Of a stretch of 64,000 nt of DNA, positions 30,134 to 42,055 are shown piece by piece. A program made the translations under genes and the position numbers. Under the pieces are notes generated by a model, which was not told the origin of the DNA, did no database searches, and worked only from the letters and a program-made list of their open reading frames with translations. Every line of letters begins with the position of its first letter. The first letter of the stretch is position 1. Source of the DNA: Diphasiastrum complanatum (taxonomy: Eukaryota > Streptophyta > Lycopodiopsida > Lycopodiales > Lycopodiaceae); assembly GCA_029204225.1 (NCBI GenBank), contig MU832010.1, positions 27,923-91,922 on the forward strand, given 5' to 3'.

Positions 30134-33100
30134 GAACTTGGGGCTCCCGGGTTTAGGAGCTGCCCGAGATCCCCTACCATTTTGAGACTTGGCTTCTGGA
30201 ATTGCAATGGTTTTTTATCATCATCATCGGCAGGAGATTTTGCTGATTTTATAAGCAAATGTGACATTTTGTTGTTGGCTGAAACCCATGAGTCCTTATA
30301 TCATCCACTTCCACATATACAGGATTATTCTTGGCATTCTGTTTTTCGCCCATTTGTGAGGGGAAAAACCTGTCGTGGATCTGGCGGAGTAGCTTCCATG
30401 GCAGTTAAGATGGTTAAGCAAGATTCGTATGCTCGATATATATGGCTACATACTATTGGTTCATTATTGGGATTACCGTAGGACATTTATATGGCTGTAT
30501 GTTACTTCGCTCCACAGACTTCGGCGTTTGCTGAATTTTGTGGGGACCCATTTCAAGCACTCTCAGATGATATTGCTGTTTTTTCTCAGCAACGCTACAT
30601 TTTATTAGCAGGAGATTTCAACGCCCGTACTAGCTCCAGACAGACAGAATTTCATGCAGATACTAACGTTCTTCGGCTTCATCCTCTGGATATGGGATTT
30701 GATCCAGTATCACAGGATGCACACACTTCAGTTACATCTTTTGGAGAGCAGTTGATTACTCTTGCGGAGACACATTCTCTGGCCAACTTGAATGGCCTCA
30801 CACAGTGGCCTTCCTCATCAGCATTTACATGTTATCCTCATGGTGGAGGACATAGTGTAGTTGACTACTTTATTGGATCACCTGCATTGATCCCTCACAT
30901 CTCTGATTTCTCCATTACACCTCCTACCATCTCTGATCACTCACTCCTACGCCTCTCACTGGGTCACATAACCCCGTCTTCTAAAGTTCCACGCTCCTCT
31001 TCTACTAACAAACGTGTTCCTTTTGCTCACTTTGGACTTGCCAACTAGACCACAACCCTGTCCCAACTACTTACTCACTTCCCTTTCACGGCATCAGTTG
31101 AGCAACAAGCCACTTTTCTCTCTAAATCCCTCTTATCTGCAGCGTCCTCATCTTTCCCCACCAAGACATTATCATCTCATAGATGTATTCACAACCGCTG
31201 GTATGATGCAGAATGTCGTTCTCTTCACAAACATGTGGCAAATGCCAGATTACACTCCCCTACAACACTCAAACAACACCAAAAAAATATCGTAAAGCCA
31301 CCAGAACAAAGAAGATAACATACCTACGATCACTCTGCCAAAGGTTGATCGATTCTTTAGCTTCCTCTTCCTCCTTTTTCTGGAAACATTTCACCAGATC
31401 CTCTTCGACTTTGACCCCCATCGCAACCGAATCTTGGGTCGAATATGCCACAAAACTTTATACCCTAGACTCCCCTCCTACCTTACTCTCACCACGACCT
31501 GCCCGTTGCACGCTTTTTACTCCACACATGGTTGAAAATGCCATTAACCATGCCAAACTTCATAACGCCACTGACTATGATTCTCTAAACGTGGATTTCC
31601 TAAAACCTGTAGCACATCTTATCTCGCCCTTTATTGCTCACGCTTTTAACATTGTTGTGACCTCTGGTTTTCCTACTGCATGGTGTACTAACATTCTTCA
31701 TCCCGTTCTCAAGCCAGGTGATCCCATAAATGAAGAAAACTACCGTACTATTATGATTGGTCACACTTTGGCTAAGATTTATGGTTCCATTTTACAGACG
31801 GTTACTGGATCTTTTGCTGAGACTGATCATTTACATGCTATGGGTCAGGCTGGGTTCAGACCAAGATACTCTACCTCAGATCAGATTTTCATTTTGCGAT
31901 GCATCATTGAAGAGGCACGACATCAGAGACAGAGAGTTTATTGTTGCTTTGTGGACCTCCGCAAAGCTTTTGACTCAGTTCCGAGACACCTCCTTTTCCA
32001 GAGATTATCTTTGCTTGGCTTCACAGACGAGACTATTGTCGCGATCATTACTTTATATGAGCGAGTTTGGGCGCGGTTTAGGGACAGTAGTGGTTGGTCT
32101 TTGTTGATCCATTCTACCATTGGAGTGAAGCAAGGCTGCCCCTTATCTCCTACTCTCTTTGCACTATATATTGATGACCTCGAGCGGATTATTCGAGAGG
32201 AAGGTGGAGAGGGCTGTCCCTTAGCAGATATTATTATCCCTATTCTCCTATACGCTGATGATGTGGTTCTTCTCTCATCCTCTGCAGCTGGCTTACAGAG
32301 ACACCTCTCTGCTTTACATCACTTCTGTCAGCTTTGGGGATTGACGGTTAATACTAAGAAGACCAAGATTATGGTGTTCAACACCAATAGACAGCATATG
32401 AGAGATGTGACCTATTATGATGGGCTGCCGACTGAGATTGTGACCTCTTACACTTATTTGGGAGTACTTTTTTCTGGTCCACTACTCACATTCCGACCGG
32501 CAGCCCTCACCAGACTCCGTAAGGGGCACACTTCTCTTGTTCATATGGAGAGATTCTGCTCCACATATTATGTACAGGACCCTGCTACCAAATGCTTACT
32601 ATTTTCTACCACTGTCTCCCCGGTTGTTTTATACTATGCTGAGACTTGGTGTCTGAATTTATCACGTGATACTTGGAGGGATCTTACTCGTATCCAGATT
32701 CTCATGCTTAGCAAGATGATTAGGGCTAAGCCCTCGGGGCCACATGATATCATATTAGCAGAGTTTGCTTCCCCTCCCCTGATTATCGGTGCCATGTTTC
32801 AGATCATTACCTTTCTTCACAGGATATCAGAGTTAGACTTTTCCAGATATATATGTTGTTGTTGCTCTCACTTCATCACGCACCATTGCTGGACAAGGGG
32901 CCAAGCATTCTTGGTTTGGCAGTGTCTCAGCCCTTCTTCGGACTTGGGGCTTATCTATACTTGATCTTCCGAGCGGGACTCATGCTTATATCAGACAGCA
33001 TATTTATCGTAGCTACGTACGCACTATATGGTCACAGCCCGACCCTGATAAGGTCAAGATACATTTCTATGGCACACATCTACTACGGTTGGATACTACG

Positions 33101-33676
33101 GGTACCCCTGTCCTTCCAGCATATCTTACACAGCTATTATCTTTTGGTCTGCGATACCGTATGGGACATCTCCGAGTCTCTTCTCATCAGTTGGCTATTG
33201 AGACAGGTAGATACACGGACACTCCCAGATTGCAGAGGATATGTCAGCTTTGTTCTCTTCATGAGATGGAGGATGAGTTCCATTTCATCTTTCGTTGCCC
33301 AGTATATTACGAGATCAGGGGGCGTTACCATTGTTTATACAGAGATACCCCTCTCACGTTGCGATTGTTCCTCGAATATCCAGACTCCAGATGTGTAGGT
33401 CTTCTATTGAGAGAGATGTATACTCTACGAGCTTCACTTCTACCTGCCACAGATATGGATCACAGCCAAGCTCATATTACCCAGTTTTTCCATAAGCGAG
33501 ACAGAGAGGACATTTCCGTTTTGGATTTTGAAGTCCCCACTCGGAGATCGAAGACACAGAGAGTCTCACATATTTCTGCTAGATCCAAGATCACTAGATC
33601 TTCACGGCCTTCTCGCCAGTCCACAGCACGCTCCACTACTACTATCACTCACTATTTTCACCTTACTCGTAGCTAG
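30134..33676 (+). pseudogene. LINE-B ORF2: endonuclease, reverse transcriptase, CCHC finger, PIP-box-like C-terminus
   Basis: The APE-type endonuclease starts LRLGFWNCNGFL, with LLAETHES, YILLAGDFNARTSSRQ and, at the end, SDHSLLRLSL. TAG codons fall at 30479 and 31046. The frame changes near 31290 into the RT: FPTAWCTNILHPVLKPGDPI, NYRTIMIG, GQAGFRPRYSTSDQIF, CCFVDLRKAFDSVPR (motif A), IGVKQGCPLSPTLFALYIDD and LLYADDVVLLSS (YADD intact). A second frameshift lies near 32850. The C-terminal part has CQLCSLHEMEDEFHFIFRCP (CCHC), QAHITQFFHKRDRED at about 33467 and the end TTITHYFHLTRS. The catalytic residues seen are intact even though the frame is not. Confidence 0.9.
33467..33490 (+). other. 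PIP-box-like peptide in LINE-B ORF2 (QAHITQFF)
   Basis: QAHITQFF fits the PCNA-interacting peptide consensus Q-x-x-(I/L/M)-x-x-(F/Y)-(F/Y) and is followed by basic HKR. LINE-C has QAHITQFFQKR at 39900-39923. Function is inferred from the motif only. Confidence 0.55.
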
Positions 33677-33839
33677 TCTCCTCCGCAGAGCAGGTGGTTA
33701 AGCTCTTGCATTGTACCCCCGCAAGCTGGTGGTCAAGCTTGGATATTTCTTCTTCTTAGAGATAGCGAGATCGATATGCTAGTTTCTTGTCTTCTTCTCT
33801 TTTCTACTAGTACAATGCTCCTCACCTTTTGTACTCTCT

Positions 33840-33895
33840 TTTGTCTTATGTACCTTTGGGTACCAAAAGACGTTCATAATAATAATTCTAATTCT

Positions 33896-33898
<3 letters not shown>
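33840..33898 (+). other. LINE 3' stem-loop, LINE-B copy
   Basis: GTACC (33850-33854), loop TTTG, GGTAC (33859-33863), then CAAAAGACGTTCATAATAAT and the CT tail. It is preceded by GTCTTAT. The stem pairs differ from LINE-F (ATGCC/GGCAT) while pairing is kept. Confidence 0.6.

Positions 33899-33952
<54 letters not shown>
33899..33952 (+). repeat. (CT)n tail of LINE-B
   Basis: A pure CT run beginning right after TAATTCTAATTCTAATT at the end of the LINE 3' UTR. Confidence 0.95.
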
Positions 33953-33954
<2 letters not shown>

Positions 33955-34449
33955 GGATGCTCCTTTGTTCAGTTTCACCCTACGGCATTAACAGAAAAGT
34001 GGACAGATACTGACGTACCGCTACTTCAAACTTACAAGGTTTTTTTATTATACCCTTGCATATGATGAAGTTCCATTCTTAACTTAGAGGGTCTCCCACA
34101 AAAATTTGAAATGGTTTGGTCTGTTTAAAATAAATTGGAGGGAAATGGAATTTCCCACTCCCACTCACTCCTTCTAGGTTACTACCTTACTGGTCACTAT
34201 AAGTGCATGCTCTTTTCAACCCTTTGGCTTTACAACACCAGTGAAGAAGTTTGCTCCTCTGTCACTCGCTGAAAGTGCGCCCTACCTACCTACGGATCAA
34301 CGATTTGATAGCTTACGGTATGTAGCTGCTTCTCTCTTACACTCCTCTCGTATTTACTCTACTTTTCGGAGAAGGATGCTTTAATAACGTTCTGTTTCGA
34401 CATGCTATTCATCACTCTAAACCATGTAGAGGCTGTGATAGGTTAAAAA

Positions 34450-34985
34450 CGCATTGAGGTCCAGCGACGGACAGCAATGACACTTTTTGATTTTTGAAAC
34501 CGTCCATCATGCCTCAATAAGCAACAATGGATAGTTTTTGTTATGTGATAATCTCCTAAAAACGCAGGTGTTAACAATGATATAATTACGATTCTTCCGA
34601 GCAATAACTTGCTCTTTATGGCTTAGAGGGCAGCAATGGAGGGCTGCTTCACTTATGCACATACTACATACACTTTTTGTGAATAGAATGGGCGTTGCCC
34701 AGCGATGGACAGATCGCTGCATACTGTCCAAAATGTGAGTGTTTATCAATATTGTTATGTTCTATCCAGTGATGGATAGCATAGGCATGATACTCACCAA
34801 TTTACACATAAAGACCCTGCTGTTCCAGCGATGGACAGGAGGGGATTCTTCTTTTCAAATACTAATACTGTAAATTCATTTATGGCTACTTGTCCAAAGA
34901 TGGACCATAAACTTATGCTATATGTTCATAGACTTCTTCACTTTAAAAGCCTCCTCCGACCAGCGATGGAAGGATGGACACATTT
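34450..34985. repeat. Degenerate ~66-bp tandem repeat with CCA-GCGA-TGG dyads
   Basis: CCAGCGAYGGACAG or variants recur near 34460, 34632 (weak), 34700, 34766, 34825, 34893 and 34960, mostly 59-68 bp apart. Several units are short palindromes, for example CTATCCA-GTGA-TGGATAG at about 34763. Sequence between the cores is poorly conserved. Confidence 0.55.
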
Positions 34986-36386
34986 AAGCTTATCTCTTAC
35001 ATATGTGCTCTCTTTAAAAGTGTTCATAGATCTTTTGATCTCATAGTACGAAGCTAATGATATCTCATGCTATAGCTTCATTATACGGCTCCGGCTTCGT
35101 CAGAATATTACTTGGTTCATTCTTGAACCGACTACTCACTATTGCAAGGTATGCAACCAACTGGATCTCTGCAATGCAAGTTAATTAACATAGTCAGAAG
35201 ATGTCTTGTAAGTGCTTTCTACGTAACTCCCCGTAGCAATATGCTCACTCCATGGTTTCTTGGCTTGCTTATGATCTAAAAGAGGAAGAACTCATTCGCT
35301 TAAGAACTACTATGGCTGCCCCTCAAGAAGCTACGTCTGCAACCATTCAGGTACGCTTTCCGAGTTTAAATAAACTCTTCACAACTTCGGTAAGTATGGT
35401 ATTTTCGGTTCCATAAAGGCTATGATATACCATTACTCTACACAAATTCACTTTTTCTTTCCGCTTCTCTATTTCCCTTGTTCGAAAGTAAGAAACGACA
35501 TAAGACCACATTCAAATCAAACTTAAATACCTTGAAATAAGAATTTGTCACCAAAAGTAACAGTAAGGACTCCAATATTATGATCTTAGACAGTCATTAG
35601 TTTATACTAAAGGAGTAGAATGGCACAGATCTGCCCTACTACCCAGTATAAACATTGGCAGTCTCTTACTCTGTATTAATCACATCTTTCCTATACAGTG
35701 TCCTGATACTGTGGATGTTATGTCATTCTAATATAACATTCATGGCAACACTTCACCTTACCTCTATTAGTGTTACTTTAAACTTTTGGTGAGATACAAC
35801 TAAAAAGCATGGATATGCTCAGGAGTATGGATAGCAGTGCGTGACATACCTTGAGCTGTAATGGTCACTTGGGTCAGTATATCATGGATTTGCTCTGATA
35901 CCAGCACATGTGTTCACACCAGGTCTTTTGGCTAAGTAAAACTCCGAACGGTTTAAACTTTTCTTGCTCTTCTTTAATTAAAACGAACTGATACGGACCA
36001 ACTGACCGTAAGCTGATCAGTATGGCACTCGCCCTGATACGGTGATATGACGGCTTGGCCTATCGCTAAAAAATCGTCTGTATGGGAAGACTGGACTATG
36101 TTTTAAATTGCTATTCAAAGCTGTTAAGTAGTATAACTTCTTTTGGACATGAATAACAACTATCGTTCATCTATGACACCTGTCATCCTCACCGAACTAA
36201 CTTGAGCAGTTTTGTTTTGTGGGATGGTGGCAGGTATCAGCTGGACGTCTTGAAAGTGGTTATGCTTTATGGCACTTTTTAGTACTGTATTTTACTTTTC
36301 AACTGTACTTTACCTTGTTGGATTATGAATAAAGGCTTTAAAGAGCTTCAGTCTTGCTTTGTCAAGAGGAACTAAGTGCGGTCTTG

Positions 36387-36388
<2 letters not shown>

Positions 36389-36446
<58 letters not shown>
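36389..36446. repeat. (CT)n microsatellite
   Basis: A 58-bp CT run, same strand as the LINE tails. It is preceded by GAATAAAGGCTTTAAAGAG about 40 bp upstream but no recognisable LINE body or stem-loop. Confidence 0.95.
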
Positions 36447-36448
<2 letters not shown>

Positions 36449-38166
36449 CCTTTGGATCCTAGATTACAACAACAACAATAGCCAGATTTTTTCAAAAGGT
36501 CATGTAATTAATGCCTAAGACCTATTGCAACTTATAGATATATGTTGTACAATGGCAAATATGAAGGCAAAGAAAGGAGAGAACTTGAGGATTAAACTTG
36601 TTGCCCCAAAAAAGCTTGAAGTAAAGCATCCTTACTATGGGCAACACCCCTTGAGTAAAGCACAGATAAGCACAATCAGAGGAGTTAATGGTCACAAAGG
36701 AACAACCATTCTTGAAGGTTCATGAGGAGAAAATGGAAGAATGCAACAAACGATGGATCAACTAGATGGTTCGATTTAAGAAAAGGTGGAATGGATGAAA
36801 ATTAAGGGAAAAGAGAGGAAGATAAACCTAGTATTGAACGCACTTCTCTTAAACTTTCTAGAAGATCTTGCTAATGCAAAATGGATGAAATTGCATTCTC
36901 TACCAAAGACAATTACAAAGTAAGGCAAAAAGCTCTAAATGGGGAGTAATAAGTTGATGGAATAAAATAAAGAGAATGCAAAAAGCTCTAAATTGTGAAT
37001 AGGACTGTTAATGGAATAAAATAAAGAGAATTTGATAGAAATTCGTGTGGCTGTAAAATTGTAACTTTTGTAAATAGAAGATCAAGGAGGGCCACAGTAA
37101 CATACTCAACAAGATATTACTTTGCCCCTCCTCAATCTCCTATTTACAAAAATAGCAATCTTTGATGCAATGAACCATTTGTTTTGCTCAATGAAGGATA
37201 TGGAAGAATCTTCCAAATTAGAGAACATGATTTTGTAGGAGATTGTAATTGTGATGCAAGGACGAATTCCAACCAAGCCCCGGTAATAATAGAATGTAAA
37301 AATTCAATGTGGATTGGAGGACATTGGGGAGGAAGAGAAAATTAGAATTGGTCAAGAATCTTAAAATGGGAGAGCACCTTCTCACCTTGTTGGGTGCTTT
37401 GACCTTCAATATGAAATAAATTGTCCTACTTTTGAGGGAAGAAACTAAACATTGCAAATGTGTTGCTGATTACCATATCATCCATTTTGAAACAACTTAC
37501 TTTCTACTTGATTTTGTAAAATATGCATAGTCCTTAAATCCCATACTATCTTCACTTTAAATCGGAGTGGCAAAAGAAAGAGAACAAGAAGTGGAGGGAA
37601 GAATCTATTTAAGGTTAGGTAACCAGAAATAAGATGTCTATGGAAAGAAACTAGGGGAAATTCTAAAGAAACAACATGGCTAGAGAATCATGGACATATG
37701 AGTACGAGGTTAACAAAAAAATTGAAGAACATTGTTGCCAAACGTGTCACGATATGCCATGCAAAAACAAAAGATTTAAAATTGACAAAAAATAATCCCA
37801 ATCATTGATTGTGAACGTGACTAGAAAAAATTTACAATACAATTCTAGAAGCAGAATTAAGGAAGCGCATAGAGCATAAGAAATTCATAGCAACAACCCA
37901 AGATGGATGTAGACCGAAGTATTCCATAGTGAATCTTTTGCTCGCATTAAGTGTAGTAACCTCAGACGACTTAGCAATAGATGACAAACATATACAAAAA
38001 ATTTGGAATCAAATAGGTATTCCTTCTCTATAGTTGATGTTGCCACAAATCGTTTCTTGAATTTAGTGAACCTTAAACCATAAACCTTATTGTAGACCTC
38101 CCTTTCTTGAAATTATAATAGAAAACACAACCATAGAAGTTCAAAGAATAAGTATTGTGATGTTAC

Positions 38167-38325
38167 TCGAGCATCACGAACTTCAATAATGAGGTCCACT
38201 ACTTTTACTCGTTCTTTGATATCACGCATGGCAGTTGCCATGTGGCCAGGATACCAATTGATGGAAGATGAGCCCGCTGCCTTTAGTGCCAAATTCATAA
38301 GCCCCTTGCTAGTTGTGGTTGCCAT
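38167..38325 (-). CDS. MTG1: MTG1/YlqF-type GTPase, exon 1
   Basis: A 159-bp, 53-codon exon: MATTTSKGLMNLALKAAGSS, then INWYPGHMATAMRDIKERVK and VVDLIIEVRDAR. The N-terminal (I/V)NWYPGHM..A block and the DAR motif are the signature of the MTG1/YlqF branch of circularly permuted GTPases. The start was chosen at the ATG at 38325, directly after TGTGCAGAC, which could be a 5'-UTR acceptor. An upstream in-frame ATG at 38349 gives MFLNYCAD and cannot be excluded. The donor GTAACA follows ..GATGCTCGA. The hydroxylated, weakly basic first 20 residues would suit organelle targeting (inference). LINE-C lies about 560 bp upstream on the other strand. Confidence 0.9.
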
Positions 38326-38889
38326 GTCTGCACAATAGTTCAAAAACATATAGATTTAGAGCTTGACATGGCAAAATAAAACAAAAAGCTCAAGCAAAGC
38401 ATTTTTCTTAGAATAAATTAAATAAACGGTAAAATAAAATTTCCATAAAATGCTCAACAACAAAAGAATTTCAATATGAATGTATTAAATCCAGCAAATT
38501 TGAAGCCCTTTAAAAGAATATTCCAATGAAATAAAATGCTCTATTAAAAGCAATACATGGATAAGATGGTAAGATTACAAGTACTATGCTTGACACTAAA
38601 GGTGAGCTACATAGGATCAAGCTTTAAAAGTTCAAAAGTAGATACTCACATGCTACTATATCTCTCTTATTACCTACAAGGATCCCAAAAGTGTTGTTGC
38701 CCTCATGATACGTGAGATGGTCTTGTTTAGGAGTGAGTTGCGCCAGTATGACCAATCAAACCATCATGACACAACCTCACATCACTTCCCTAGAAGAACA
38801 CCACGGAGAGATTGAAAGTCAGATGATAGGGATACACCTACTCCTATGAGAGACCACCATAAAGACCTCCTTGACCAGTCGTAGAGAGG
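38326..38889. other. Upstream region of the MTG1-like gene
   Basis: About 560 bp between the GTPase start codon and LINE-C; any 5' UTR and core promoter that survive would be here. No clear TATA box was identified. It is AT-rich near the gene and more GC-rich past 38700. Confidence 0.4.
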
Positions 38890-39899
38890 CTTTACGTTGT
38901 GGAGCCAAATTATGCGGCACTACCATATAAATGGATGATGATCTCACTTACATTCAGGTTGAGGAGAGGCGTAAAGCCTTCCAGGAGGCCCGAGAGACTA
39001 GTAGACGGGCCATCTATCATGATGGTCAAGTACGATTTGTGGCTGCCAACCCTGCAACTCCCAGAGCTGGGTTTGGGAGCATCTCGGGGCCCCATCCATA
39101 CCGTCTTCAGATTTGGGTATGGAACTGTGATGGCATCCATTCATCCTCTACAAGTGACCTGATTGACTTTATTACTAGACGAGACCTATTGTTTTTCATG
39201 GAGACTCATGAGAGTCAGAGCGCGGGCTACCCACCTTTCTAGGGTACATATGGGATTCAATATACAGATCTGAGACTAGATCAGCTAGTGGTCGAGGTTC
39301 TGGAGAAGCGGCTTCAGAGAGTCCTTCATCAGATGATTGAGTTTATCACGCATGATGAGCATGCGATATATTTGGATTCGTATAACAGGACAGGATATCG
39401 ACTTGGACAGGGACATCTTCATTGTTGCATGCTAGAGTCCTCTTTTTTTGTTGAGTCAGATCACCTTACCTGGACCTCTCATTGGACATCAAACATTTCT
39501 ACGGCACACCTGCTACAGTTGGATACCACGGGCATTCCTATCCTTCCAACATATCTTACACAGCCATTATCTTTTGGTCTGAGGTACCGTATGGGACAGC
39601 TTCGAGTCTCCTCTCATCAGCTTGTTATCAAAACAGGTAGATACACGGACACTCCCAGATTGCAGAGGATATGTTAGCTTTGCTCTCTTCAGGAGGTGGA
39701 GGATGAGTTTCATTTCATTTTTCGTTGTCCAGTATATTATGAGATCAGAGGGCGATACCACTGTTTATACATAGATACTCCTCTCACGCTGCGATCCTTC
39801 CTGGAGTATCCAGACCCCAGATGTGTAGGTCTTCTATTGAGAGAGATGTATACTCTACGAGCTTCACTTCTACCTACGCTTCCAGATATGGATCACAGT

Positions 39900-39923
39900 C
39901 AGGCTCATATTACCCAGTTCTTC
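39900..39923 (+). other. PIP-box-like peptide in LINE-C ORF2 (QAHITQFF)
   Basis: Same QAHITQFF as in LINE-B, followed by QKRDRDD. The motif is conserved although this copy lost its RT, so it was fixed before the deletion. Confidence 0.5.
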
Positions 39924-40275
39924 CAGAAGCGAGATAGAGATGATATTTCAGTTGTGGATTTTGAAGTCCCCGTTCGGAGATCGAAGTCACAGAGAGTCTC
40001 ACATACTTCTACTAGATCCAGGATTACCAGATCTTTACGTGCTATCCGCCAGTCTACAGCACGCTCCACTACTACGATCACTCATTATTTCCAGCTCACT
40101 CATAGCTAGTCTCCTTCATAGAGCAGGTGGTTAAGCTCTTGCATTGTACCCTCACAAGCTGGTGGTCAAGCTTTGATACTTCTTCTTAGAGATAGAGAGA
40201 TAGATATACTAGTTCTTTTCTTTTTATTAGTAAATAAGTCCGTATGCGGACAATGCTCCTTACTTTTTGTACTCT

Positions 40276-40339
40276 CTTTTGTCTTATGTATCTTTGGGTA
40301 CCAAAAGACGTTAATAATAATAATTCTAATTCTAATTCT

Positions 40340-40343
<4 letters not shown>
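40276..40343 (+). other. LINE 3' stem-loop, LINE-C copy
   Basis: GTATC (40288-40292), loop TTTG, GGTAC (40297-40301), then CAAAAGACGTTAATAATAAT. Compared with LINE-B the C-to-T change leaves a G-U pair in RNA. Confidence 0.55.
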
Positions 40344-40401
<58 letters not shown>

Positions 40402-40402
<1 letters not shown>

Positions 40403-41860
40403 ATGGCAAAGAAAGGAAAGGGGAGCCCATGCTCCCCTCCTCCACGCATCTCTACATCTCCATCTTCGCTGGCCTCCACACAACCTTTCACACCTCCCCC
40501 CTCATTGGCCTCCACATTTGCCCCCTCGATAGATGCTCTTGCTGCTGCGCAGCCCCCTCCCCCTCCTTGTCCATGCCCTCCTTGTCCCTGTTCCCGTCTG
40601 TCCAACCCCCAATCCCTCTTCTACTACTAGTACGCCACAGCTCTAGTTCCAATTCTTCTACTCAAATAACTCCTTCTAACCCCCTATTATCTATACCCCA
40701 AATCCATCTGAACCCTACAACAGCTCTAAAGTTAGTAATCAATACATGGTTAAATGGCAAGTTATGGAAGAATCTAGGAAAGAATTCAAGGCGTTGAGGA
40801 GTGAAGTGGGGCTTCTTACGGAGTCACTGAAAAAGCTTACAACAGAGAACGACCTTTTGGAGGCAAGAGTTTTGAAAGCGAAATAATCTATTTACAAGAG
40901 AAGCAGGGCTCCCCATCTCACACTACGACGAAGATTCAAGAATTGGAGTCCAAGATCGCTTAACATCATCAACAAACCCTCTTTTAGGCAACAGTGTTGA
41001 AAAAAATGTAGTAAGCCAAGTGCTCCCATTTCATCCATTATTTCAGCTACTCTTTTTGAAGAAAAGTCTCAAGCACATAAATCTCTCAACATTAGAGTTC
41101 GCGGCATGACAGCCAAAATGCACTTGAAGAGGCAAAGCATTTCCTTGAGACTACACTAGCTCATAATACCAAAGGTTTGGATTCAACTTGGAGAACCACA
41201 AGGGATAATGCCACCTTGCTAATTTGCTTTAATTCATTGGAGACTCGTAGGGCAGCCTTCCGATGCCAGGCCAAACTACATGGCACGCATATCTACATGG
41301 ATGACAACCTTGCCTATATCCAAGTAGAAGAAAGGCGTGCCTTCCAGGAGGCTAAAACGTCGGGTAGACGAGTGACTTACAGGATGGTCAAGTCCGATAT
41401 GTTGATCATGTATCCAGCGGCTCCCAAAAATACAAAGTTGGGGAAGGTATGGGAGCATCCTGAGGCCCCACCCACACCGCCTACAGATTGGGGTGTGTAA
41501 TTGTAATGGCATCCATTCATTCTCAGTGGCTAAAGATTTGATAGGTTTCATTGCTGAGAGAGATTTGTTGTTCTCTTGGCTCCATATTGATAGACACGAC
41601 ATCGGCTTGGATAATAAAGACCCATTCTTTGCAAGTTGTTACTTTCCTCCAGAGTCCTCTTCCTTTGCTGATAGTACCAGTTCACCTTTTCTTTCTTTGG
41701 ATGTTGTCAGATATGCAGAGCACGGACATATATTTCACACTGGTAATTTCAATGCCAGGACAGCCTCACGACAGTCGGATTTCCACGATGCTATTGATCA
41801 TCTTCGCTTATAGGCAATTGATGGAGACGACTTGCCTATGACGATAGTTTGGGACCTGTT
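40402..41860 (+). mobile_element. Decayed LINE (LINE-D), ORF1 and start of ORF2
   Basis: Directly follows the CT tail of LINE-C. ORF1 starts MAKKGKGSPCSPPPRIST at 40403, as LINE-B starts MAPKKKG. The Pro/Ser-rich part is followed by broken coiled-coil sequence and the C-terminal domain (ARRAAFRCQAKLHGTHIYMD, LAYIQVEERRAFQEA near 41250-41350). Endonuclease scraps follow (CNCNGIHSF at 41493, FHTGNFNARTASRQSDFHDA near 41745). It is broken by many stops and ends near 41860 at an inverted LINE fragment. Confidence 0.75.
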
Positions 41861-41864
41861 ACTA

Positions 41865-42055
41865 CATGTGAGGATGGAATGAATGATATTGGTGGACCAA
41901 GAAGATGGGAAGCTGGATACAACAACGTGAATAATAAGTGTGGCCAAAATAGGTGATAGCAGGTCAGTAGACTGAAGGATAGAAAGAACTGATTGTCTGT
42001 GACCTCCACTATGAGGATGACATGTATACCTGCCTGAATCAGGCTGGGGGAGCTT
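41865..42055 (-). pseudogene. Inverted LINE ORF2 fragment
   Basis: The minus strand reads QPDSGRYTCHPHSGG, the end of the endonuclease, and then ATLIIHVVVSSFPSSWSTNI, which is RT. The order is normal for ORF2 but the strand is opposite to LINE-D and the intervening sequence is deleted. This pattern suggests twin-priming or rearrangement at the end of LINE-D. Confidence 0.65.

Larger units (their letters stand above)
28785..33952 (+). mobile_element. Near-full-length L1-like LINE (LINE-B) with (CT)n tail
   Basis: Contains a 5' UTR (28785-29134) with GGAGCGGATCTGGAGCG and CTGACCAGGTGCTG repeats, ORF1 29135-30133, a damaged ORF2 30134-33676, a 3' UTR with stem-loop at 33850-33863, and a 54-bp (CT)n tail. 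No poly(A). It begins directly at the CT tail of LINE-A. ORF2 has two in-frame TAGs and two frameshifts, so this copy is not active in cis. Confidence 0.88.
33953..38112. other. Intron DNA without recognisable genes
   Basis: I see no domain, tRNA or rRNA here. It contains a degenerate 66-bp tandem repeat (34450-34985), a CT tract (36389-36446) and otherwise AT-rich unique-looking sequence. Short open frames near 34831, 36525 and 37218 have no recognisable features. Confidence 0.55.
7402..38166 (-). other. MTG1: About 30.8-kb intron 1 of the MTG1-like gene, packed with nested transposons
   Basis: Bounded by a GTAACA donor after ..EVRDAR at 38167 and a CATAG acceptor before VPISSAN at 7401; both exons are phase 0, so they join as DAR-VPISS. 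Inside, left to right, are hAT fragments, a GC-rich repeat, copia-1 interrupted by gypsy-1 and gypsy-2, copia-2, two LINEs, a degenerate 66-bp tandem repeat and a CT tract. That the two exons belong to one transcript is inferred from strand, phase and seamless motif continuation. An unrelated retained fragment is possible but less likely. Confidence 0.75.
38890..40401 (+). mobile_element. Internally deleted LINE (LINE-C) with (CT)n tail
   Basis: Starts inside ORF1 (TIYMDDDLTYIQVEERRKAF) and runs in the same frame, with no stop between, into the ORF2 endonuclease start (IWVWNCDGIHSSS, FFMETHES). The rest of the endonuclease and the whole RT are deleted. The ORF2 C-terminus resumes at about 39490 (LLQLDTTGIPILPTYLTQPL), with the CCHC region (a TAG replaces the first Cys pair position near 39674), QAHITQFFQKRDRDD and ITHYFQLTHS. 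The stem-loop is at 40288-40301 and the CT tail at 40344-40401. LINE-D begins immediately after. Confidence 0.85.
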
